From Homalodisca vitripennis (taxonomy: Eukaryota; Arthropoda; Insecta; Hemiptera; Cicadellidae), in the NCBI RefSeq assembly GCF_021130785.1, contig NC_060215.1, positions 117,204,501 through 117,268,500 on the forward strand: a stretch of DNA of 64,000 nucleotides. The letters are read 5' to 3'. The notes under the pieces were generated by a model that saw only the letters and a list, made by a program, of their open reading frames with translations, was not told where the DNA came from and searched no databases. The translations under genes were made by a program, and so were the position numbers. Positions 57,089 through 64,000 of the stretch are shown one piece after another (positions within the stretch are counted from its first letter, which is position 1; each line of letters starts with the position of its first letter).

Positions 57089-58430
57089 AAATGAAAATTT
57101 TAAAGTTTTTTTCCGAAATTACAGAAGAGTGTATAGAAGAGTAATTAAAGCCGCAAAGGCCTATGACATTGAAAAAACCTTAAAAACATGTGACAACTTT
57201 TCTAAAACGGCCTGGTCAATTATTAATAATGCATCAAACCTTTCTAAAAAACCCAACAAAATCAAAATTATCGACAACGATACAAAAGTAGAGGATCCCT
57301 CGGTGGTTGCTGGATTATTCGGTCGTTATTACGATTCGATGACTGTGATGGGCGGAGGCACCGAGGGACCTCTCCCCCGCGTAAGAGTTTCCCGGCGGCC
57401 GATGACGTCCATGGCTTTGGCCCCTGTGAGTGGGGGGGAGGTGGCTCGCGTCTTGCGGAGTCTCAAGGCGAAAAAGTCCTGTGACATCCATGGAGTATCG
57501 TCATGGTTAGTTAAACAATGCTCCAAGCAATTGTTGGCACCATTGACCAAACTGATCAATTTTTTATTTGAAACAGGCACCTTTCCAGACAAATTAAAGA
57601 TTGCGAAAATCACTCCGATTTTCAGAAAGGACGATCCTTGCGTGACTAGCAATTATCGTCCAATTTCTGTTTTGCCTGCCATCAGTAAAGTCTTTGAAAA
57701 AATATTTTTGGCACGACTGGAAACCTTCCTTTCAAGATTTGAAATTCTCGATCCAGAACAATATGGATTCAGAAAACACAGATCAACAGTCGATGCAGTC
57801 ACAAACCTTGTTGAACTCGTTGTCGATGGGTTGGAGCATATGCATGTGCTCAGCATATTTCTTGACCTCTCCAAAGCCTTTGACTGCGTGCACCATGCGA
57901 CACTGCTGCACCAGTTAGAGGAATGCGGCATTCGAGGTTTGCCGCACAAATGGGTCATGTCTTATCTCAGTGACAGGGTCCAGTGTGTACAGATCGAGAA
58001 TGTCCTGTCAGACAAAACACAAGTAACCCAAGGTGTTCCCCAGGGATCAATTCTTGGCCCAGTTCTTTTTAATCTCTATGTCAACGGACTGAAATCATCT
58101 ATCCAGCATGGTAAAGTGATTCAGTACGCTGATGACACGACTATTTGTGTAAAGGCAAAATCAGCTGCTGAATTAGGACTCAAATCATTTCTTGATCTAA
58201 ATCTTTGCATTCAACATTTCAATGAAATGAACTTGCAAGCAAACAATTCAAAGTCAAATTTCGTCAAATTTTGTTTTCAGCAGCGCAATGAACAAAACAA
58301 AATCACTGTGATGGTGGATGATGAACTCATTGAAGAAACATCTTCCACAAAGTTCCTTGGAATACATCTTGACAAGGAGTTGACTTGGAACGGTCACATT
58401 GACAGAGTTTGCTCTAGAGTTAATTTATGA
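57065..58430 (+). CDS. Family A reverse transcriptase, C-terminally truncated
   Basis: The frame is open from about 57065 (ENENFKVFFRNYRRVYRR) to TGA at 58428. After the linker come [72 protein letters not shown] with the first Asp, VTQGVPQGSILGPVLFNLYV, and VIQYADDTTICVK (YADD at 58125-58136). The thumb has STKFLGIHLDKELTWNGHID. All RT motifs are intact. The normal tail after HIDRVCSRV is cut off by an unrelated sequence. The ATG-less GTG at 57129 is not a real start; the protein is the second half of ORF2. Confidence 0.85.
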
Positions 58431-58439
58431 GTTATTTTT

Positions 58440-58820
58440 GATGTGGAGTCTTTTAAGGCTTGCCCTTCCTATACAGTTGTGTGCAATAAGAAAATATATA
58501 TATTTCTTATTTACAAATTCTTTGAGAATTGTAACTCTGGAGGACATTTACTTAGTAGTTTAGTATATTTTAATTTATCACTGTTTCTCTGATTAGAAAG
58601 ATTATAACTTATTTATAATCTTACAATGGCTTTTTCACTAGACCTGCAGTGGAATTGTTCCCTCTTTCTATTAACTAGAAGATGTGCTCGTTCTGGAGGT
58701 AGAACTCTCTTTAGTTTTTAGAATTTGGTTTTCTAGTTGTATTAATCACCACTATATTTTGTTGTAGCCCATAGTGCAGTTATTGAAGCATTGTTGGTCC
58801 GAATTTTTTTACTGTGAACC
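58440..58820. other. Junction between family A LINE and inverted-repeat element
   Basis: Contains an 80-base segment (about 58539-58620) that is repeated in the same orientation at 60779-60865, and a partial degenerate copy of the neighbouring inverted repeat at about 58770-58820 (CATAGTGCAGTTATTGAAGC). No coding sequence. Confidence 0.6.
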
Positions 58821-59949
58821 GAAATTCTCCTGGTAGTGCAGTCATTGAAGCGAAAAATACGGTCTTACCTCCGAATTTTTTTACTGTGAACCGATTTGCA
58901 TGAAATTTTGGCCTAATTTTAAGCAAAAAATCATCTATAACGTTTTTCGAAAAATCCAATACTTTTCAAGTTATTGGCAATTGAAAATTCGCAATTGTTT
59001 CACGTTTTTCATCGGTTTTTTTGCAAATATCTCCAAAAATATACGTTTTATCGAAAATTGTATAAAGAACACAATTGTAGCAGGTAAAACAACGAACAAT
59101 TTTGTTTTTTATAAAGTATTCTAAGTGCAATATTGAGCTAGATAATAAAAATCAAAGCCGTTTTTTATTTTGTCTGAAATTTAATCGATGTGGTCAATGC
59201 CATCTAGCGGCGAGCAGATGCATTTTAGGCATTCTAATAAAAAATAGTTTTATAGTGCTTGAAATAAGCTTTAAAATGAGCACTATTAAAAGTCTTTTGC
59301 ACGTAAAATAAGTGAGCTGTATTGCAAATAAGAGGAGCATCTAATGTTTTTTCTTTTAAATCAATGGGTTTCATAAGTGCCATTTCCACTAAAATTAAAA
59401 TTAATCGTATTCCGCCTAGAATCCACTTTATTATGAAGAGTGTAATAGATTTTATCAGTTTGGCTGCTTCAGGACACATATTTTTTAAAAAAGTCACGAT
59501 TAAAAAAAATTTCAAATTTTTAAAAAAACCACCTTTTTTCATAATATCTCAAAAATGACGACATATACGAATAAAAGTGTAGGTATGAAAAATGTAGGTA
59601 TATTTCTGACAAACAATTTGGATTTCTTGATTTTTCTGTAAAACAAAAATTGACGGAAATATGATTGTTTAAAGAGCGCGTGGCAGTGCAATCACAGCCT
59701 CTCTTAAGCCCTTTAACCCTTCACCATTTGAGAAAAAGGTTTTTACTATATATTGCAATAAAGGATGTTGTAGCTCTCTTAATTACCTTTACAATGGTTT
59801 TTTATAAATTGTGATAGCATGAAAATTGAAGGAGTTATGGTCAAAAAACTTATCATATTTTTTTCTACTTAATAACTGAAAATTTCGGAGTGTGAATATT
59901 TGGAGCAATGTGAAAGTACGCAGTATAATAGAGACCCAAAACTATTGTA

Positions 59950-60008
<59 letters not shown>

Positions 60009-60766
60009 ATATGGCTCATATATTTTGGAAACGTAGGCATCAATACATACCAACTTTCTTATATGTATATATAACACATGTGAATGAATTTTGTATAATT
60101 CGTAAATATTTTATCCAATAAATAGCAATTTTTTACTCTAAATTAAATTATTTTTAAATAATATGTAATCATATATATTTACTGTTTTAATTTAGGGGTA
60201 GTTTTAAGGGTAGAAAAGCTTAAGAATATGATAATCATTTTCGAGAGTGTGGAATAATATTTAAATCCTTTTCATTTTATAAAAATAATGTTTAACAAAT
60301 TTTTTATCAAGGGGTAGTTTTCAAGTGTTGAAAGGGGGTTAAAAATTTGATAATTATTATAGAAAATATAAAATATTACTTACTCTATACTTACATCTTT
60401 TTATATCATACCAAAGTATTTTTTGTGATTTTTTCAATTTAGGGGTTGTTTGCAAGGGTTGTAAGATGTTCAAGGGGTTGAAAATTATTTTAATATGAGG
60501 TAATTGTGTTAAAAAACACTTTAAAATTTCACCACTTACTATTAAACATGTTTTCTAGCGATAAAATGGCTCAATGTCGATTTTTCCATTAAGGGGTTGT
60601 TTACACCCCTTAAAAATAATAGGCGGAGTTCAGATCATTTTTACTTTTGAAGTTAAGGGTAAGATGAGGCTAATTCCAAAATTTCATGCAAATCGGTTCA
60701 CAATAAAAAAATTCGGAGGTAAGACCGTATTTTTCGCTTCAATGACTGCACTACCAGGAGAATTTC
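58821..60766. mobile_element. Element with 91-bp near-perfect inverted repeats
   Basis: GAAATTCTCCTGGTAGTGCA at 58821 begins a 91-bp segment whose reverse complement lies at 60676-60766, with a single visible mismatch. They enclose about 1.76 kb of AT-rich DNA. Similar 80-bp direct repeats lie just outside (58539-58620 and 60779-60865) and could be part of a longer terminal structure. No transposase or long frame is present. It is probably a non-autonomous DNA element; its superfamily is unknown because no target duplication could be fixed. Confidence 0.65.
59955..60002. repeat. TA dinucleotide microsatellite
   Basis: An uninterrupted run of about 24 TA units. The frames that span it on both strands (YIYIYI) are low-complexity artefacts. 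Confidence 0.95.
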
Positions 60767-60865
60767 AATGCCACCAGGATGGAAAATATTTACTTATTAG
60801 TTTAGTATATTTTAATTAACCACTGTTTCAATAAATTAGAAAGATTATAATTGATTTAATTAACG

Positions 60866-61110
60866 TAATTTATTAAGCGTTTTCATATGATGAAAATAGA
60901 GTGAGAGAGAGAAAGAGGATTAGGCAATGCTTACCCCTATAGGAGCAATACCTAAAATAACCAGGTGTACTGATGCCACCGCTCAGTCCTTGTTCAGATG
61001 TCCACATAATGTATCTGCTATAAGCAGTCCCTCAACCCACCGCATTAGACGGCTTTAATAGGTTCCCTCTCATAATAACAGTATATTTAATCCTCTCTTT
61101 ATAATTTTAA
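60866..61110. other. No gene recognised
   Basis: Short interval between the inverted-repeat element and the following LINE, with a GAGAGAGAGAAAGAGG run at about 60901-60918. Confidence 0.4.
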
Positions 61111-61231
61111 ACAGTATTACTTGTCAAAACCCCTTTGTAACCCTTCAAACTATGACTTGTGCAAGTTTAACTACAATATGAATTTTGAAGACTTCCATGC
61201 GCGACTACCGCGGTTGTTGTGAACTGACAAT

Positions 61232-62335
61232 ATGTGTTCGTTATCTGTCCTCTCAGTGCTACACAATATAACACACCAGACAGTTATCAACAATACTAAC
61301 AGATCCTTCTCGGCCATACCTAATCACAATAAACTAGAAAAACGAACTTTTAACAACCAACTGAAAATTTTACATCAAAATATAAACTGGCTATCCAACA
61401 AAACTGATAGGCTAGCACACTTTCTACAAGATGAGAACCCCGACTTCATTGTAATAACAGAACATGGCCTTTCTCATGAAAATCTCCAAAACACATGCAT
61501 AGAAGGCTACTCACTGATTGGGGGTTTCTCTAGGAATAAATGGGGTTTCCACGTTAAGGGAGGGGTGGTAGGATATGTAAAAAATGGTCTGGAAAAGAAT
61601 GTCTCACTCATACGCACAAGTAATGAGGAAACAGAACTGACCTGTGAAACAGCACTCTTTGAAGTCAAAGTCAGCAAACAACCTCTGCTGGTGCTAGGTG
61701 TATACAGACCTCCAAGTGCAAACCTCGACCAAGCCATAGACATTCTTACAGAACAACTAGAAAGAGTGCTTGCTGCTGATAGACAAATATTGATAATGGG
61801 GGACATCAATGTAGATACTCTAACTGACGGCACAGATAAAGCAAAAATAGAAGAATTCCTAACTCCTTTTAACATCACCAGAATTAATTTGCCACCTACA
61901 AGAATCACCCAGAACACAGCAAAATCAATAGACTGGATATGTACAAATATTAATCTTCAACAAATACAGACTTCGGTCATAGCAACAGGACTCTCAGACC
62001 ACACAGCGCAACTAGCAAAGGTACACACTAAAAAACTAACAACAGACAAAATTAAAGAAAAAAAACGAATCTACAATAAAAATGCAATAGAGCTCCTTAA
62101 AGCACAACTACAAGCCCAAAGCTGGGAAAGTGTAATAATAACTCATGATGTAAATGAAGCATACAATAAATTCAATAGCATAATCCAATCTGCCCTAAAT
62201 TATGCCTGCCCATTGAAGACATCAAGAGTTAAACATAAAAGAACTCAGTGCTGGGATCAAGAATGTACCAGGCTCAAGAACGAGTATGTAAAAGCCCTTG
62301 ATAAACAGAATTCAATGAATTCTTCTCAACAATAG
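61232..62335 (+). CDS. LINE APE-like endonuclease frame
   Basis: A frame of 367 codons. The endonuclease begins at LKILHQNINWLSNKTDRLAH (about 61360), followed by DFIVITEHGLSHENL (catalytic Glu), VKGGVVGYVKNG, LVLGVYRPPSANLDQAI, QILIMGDINVDTLTDGTD (GDxN block, about 61785-61840), TRITQNTAKSIDWICTN and VIATGLSDHTAQLAKV (SDH block, about 61978-62025). All blocks are intact. The first 40 codons come from upstream of the domain. After the domain, the linker runs to QCWDQECTRLKNEYVKALDK and then loses frame at an internal deletion near 62310-62323. The Met at 61232 is unlikely to be the original start. Confidence 0.85.
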   Translation: MCSLSVLSVLHNITHQTVINNTNRSFSAIPNHNKLEKRTFNNQLKILHQNINWLSNKTDRLAHFLQDENPDFIVITEHGLSHENLQNTCIEGYSLIGGFSRNKWGFHVKGGVVGYVKNGLEKNVSLIRTSNEETELTCETALFEVKVSKQPLLVLGVYRPPSANLDQAIDILTEQLERVLAADRQILIMGDINVDTLTDGTDKAKIEEFLTPFNITRINLPPTRITQNTAKSIDWICTNINLQQIQTSVIATGLSDHTAQLAKVHTKKLTTDKIKEKKRIYNKNAIELLKAQLQAQSWESVIITHDVNEAYNKFNSIIQSALNYACPLKTSRVKHKRTQCWDQECTRLKNEYVKALDKQNSMNSSQQ

Positions 62336-63801
62336 CTGAAAGAACACTACAGAACAGTTGTAACACGATAATGAATACCCTACCAGTTTCTCCACCAACA
62401 ACACATCATATTCTTAACTTTGGACCAATCACTCGAGAAGAAGTCCAAGCATCCATTGACTCTTTGAAACAAAAAGACTCAGCTGGAATTGATGAGGTTT
62501 CAGCCAAAATGTTAAAAATCATCAAATATGAAATATTAGTACCTTTAACAGACTTAATAAATAAATCACTTTCACAGGGTATATTTCCAGATAAGCTAAA
62601 GATTGCCAAGGTCTATCCAAAATACAAGAGCGGACCAACTACGGAAAGAAATAGCTACAGACCAATCTCTCTAACCTCAACATTCTCTAAAATCGTTGAA
62701 AAGATTGTGTTAAACAAACTGCTGCATCACCTAGATCAGCACGGACTCCTCACTGAACAGCAGCACGGGTTCCTCAAAGGCAGATCTACAACTACAGCTG
62801 TAATTCAACTGACTGAGCACATCTTAAACCAACTAGAAGATGGCTGCACTTCTACAAGCCTGTTCCTTGACTTCAGCAAGGCTTTTGACTGCCTGAACCA
62901 TGACCTCCTTCTGTTCAAACTGAGGAACTTGGGTGTGGGAGAGGAAGCAGCAAAATGGTTTAACAGCTACCTTAGTGATAGGAAACAGATAGTGGAAATA
63001 GCCTATACAAAAAACAACACAAGATATAAGGCCCAATCCAGAGCTGTTAACATACAAAGGGGTGTACCGCAGGGCTCTGTACTGGGACCAGTCCTCTTCC
63101 TCCTTCTCACAAACGACTTTCCTAGTTGGATTGGTGAAGATGGACATACCATCATGTATGCCGATGACACAGTCCTAACGTTTGCCGATAAGACACCAGA
63201 ATTACTAAATGAAAGGGCCAGTACACAATTCCACAGGACTAAGCAATACTGCTCCTCCAACGATCTGGCCCTGAATGAAAACAAAACAGTACAGATGACC
63301 TTCACCACCAAACAAACTGACACTGCTGTATCGCTACCTGGACTTGTAACTGAAAACACCACGAAATATCTGGGCATCATAATTGATTCTAAGCTGTCAT
63401 GGAAACCTCATATAGACCAGCTCTGCAAGAAACTATGCTCTGGGATCTACGTCATACGCAGAACCAAGCAAGTGTGCAGCTCAGAGGCAGCCAGAGTGGC
63501 CTACTTTGCTCTGTTTGAGTCCCACCTTAGGTATGGCATTGCAACCTGGGGAGGAGCTTCTAAAAACAACCTAGACAAAGTACTCATTAAACAAAAAAGA
63601 GCAATTAGATGCCTGGCTAACCTAAACTACAGGGACAGTTGTCGAGAGTCCTTCAAGGAACTGAAAATTCTTACAACCATCTCACTTTACATCCGAGAAG
63701 TAATCCTTCACACCTTCACAACAGCACAACCTAGACACAGGGATCAACACCAGTACGACACCAGACATGCAACCGTTTCACAATCCCGCAACATCATCTG
63801 A
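62310..63801 (+). CDS. LINE reverse transcriptase with intact YADD
   Basis: The frame is open from about 62312 (NEFFSTIAERTLQNSCNTIM) to TGA at 63799-63801. RT blocks in order are DSAGIDEVSAKMLKI, KIAKVYPKYKSGP, NSYRPISLTSTFSKIVEKIV, EQQHGFLKGRSTTTAVIQL, LFLDFSKAFDCLNHDLLLFK, IQRGVPQGSVLGPVLFLLL, then HTIMYADDTVLTF (YADD at 63157-63168). The thumb has TKYLGIIIDSKLSWKPHIDQ, and the tail has SHLRYGIATWGGAS and QKRAIRCLANLNYRDSCRES. All RT motifs are intact. The protein would normally be fused to the endonuclease; the frame here is separated by a deletion. Confidence 0.9.
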
Positions 63802-63965
63802 GACTGTTTGAACAAAAACCCAGCTATAAAGGTGCCTTATACTTCAACAACCTGCCAGAACACCTCAAGAGAGAACAACCAAAACGTTTCAAGTTTCAGC
63901 TGACGACCTGGCTCCTGGAACGACCTTTCTACTCAGAGGCAGAATTTTTAAATAACCAACTATAA
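63775..63965 (+). pseudogene. Frameshifted C-terminus of the last LINE
   Basis: In the next frame the sequence continues as HHLRLFEQKPSYKGALYFNN, then a LPEHLKREQ segment and PFYSEAEFLNNQL, ending at TAA 63963-63965. This is the standard Yn.LP..ik......fYs..EF tail of the RT protein, so a single base gain or loss near 63780 separates it from the main frame. Confidence 0.8.
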
Positions 63966-64000
63966 CCTATGTATTTTTGACGCATTACTGTTCTTGATGA

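Larger units (their letters stand above)
55321..58430 (+). mobile_element. Family A LINE copy with SGNH ORF1, EN and RT
   Basis: This is the best-preserved copy of family A. ORF1 (SGNH motifs), an overlapping endonuclease frame and an RT frame lie in order on the plus strand. It begins abruptly just before the GDSH motif at 55329, head to head with another copy, and ends abruptly near 58425 within the RT thumb (WNGHIDRVCSRV), so it lacks both ends. Each of the three domains is internally uninterrupted; only a shift between EN and RT breaks the second protein. Confidence 0.85.
61110..63980 (+). mobile_element. LINE with endonuclease, RT and C-terminal tail
   Basis: The plus strand carries a short possible ORF1 remnant (YNMNFEDFHARLPRLL near 61175, similar in style to the middle of SGNH-type ORF1s), a full endonuclease frame, a full RT frame and the conserved C-terminus. 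The element reaches the window end, and its 3' tail is not seen. One internal deletion between EN and RT and one frameshift near 63780 are the only clear lesions, so it is the youngest-looking LINE here. It is a different family from family A, though in the same broad CR1/Jockey-like group. Confidence 0.85.

Noticed and set aside
53690..58430. Single twin-primed LINE insertion with inverted 5' half
   Set aside because: Both halves contain the RT region, so they are two copies and not one inverted insertion.
59865..60077. YIYIYI frames on both strands
   Set aside because: They are translations of the TA microsatellite.
61507..61917. 136-codon minus-strand frame
   Set aside because: It lies opposite the well-supported endonuclease frame and is a shadow of it.
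63003..63380. 125-codon minus-strand frame
   Set aside because: Shadow of the RT frame on the opposite strand.

Overview
This 64 kb window is eukaryotic, AT-rich and dominated by dead or dying transposable elements. No prokaryotic operon, rRNA, tRNA or CRISPR array is visible. The mix of APE-endonuclease LINEs (several distinct families), mariner-related relics, a hAT-like element, inverted-repeat elements and minisatellites fits an arthropod genome. I would guess an insect, perhaps hemipteran, but that is inference from element style and not a marker-gene result. The window probably lies in gene-poor DNA or inside large introns. Only three short stretches look like possible host exons (32.06 kb and 32.91 kb on +, 42.9-43.04 kb on -), and none is certain.

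Layout. 2.1-6.2 kb (-) is an ancient RNase H-bearing LINE (endonuclease, RT, RNase H, zinc knuckle), broken by an unassigned block at 3.6-4.5 kb. 7.55-8.49 kb is a compact inverted-repeat element built from iterated GGGGGTGCT motifs. 12.0-18.5 kb (-) is one LINE with a second LINE (family A) inserted into its endonuclease-RT linker. 20.0-22.05 kb and 27.1-28.3 kb carry mariner-related transposase relics. 25.3-32.7 kb contains four separate tandem arrays with periods of 85 to 93 bp, the largest about 30 copies. 33.7-35.6 kb (-) is a LINE with an uninterrupted RT domain and a tandemly doubled 3' end. 35.6-46.0 kb is mostly unassigned, with a degenerate repeat array, one RT scrap and the candidate exon. 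46.0-49.3 kb (+) is an I-like LINE interrupted by another LINE. 50.0-55.3 kb (-) is a second family A copy, split by a 3.2 kb hAT-like element that has an 8-bp target duplication and itself contains a LINE fragment. 55.32-58.43 kb (+) is a third family A copy, head to head with the previous one, preserving an SGNH-esterase ORF1, an endonuclease and an RT. 58.5-60.9 kb is an element with 91-bp near-identical inverted repeats. 61.1-64.0 kb (+) is the least damaged LINE, with a complete endonuclease, an RT with YADD and a C-terminal tail separated by one frameshift.

How the parts relate. The LINE proteins would work by target-primed reverse transcription: the APE-like endonuclease nicks DNA, the RT copies the RNA, and ORF1 (here with SGNH hydrolase motifs) is presumably an accessory protein. 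No copy in the window has every reading frame intact. The nesting gives relative ages: the outer LINEs at 12-18, 46-49 and 50-55 kb are older than what they contain. The most useful observations are the SGNH-bearing family A, the three-layer nest at 50-55 kb, the template-jump-like 3' duplication at 33.7-34.4 kb, the GGGGGTGCT inverted-repeat element, and the cluster of similarly sized minisatellites.
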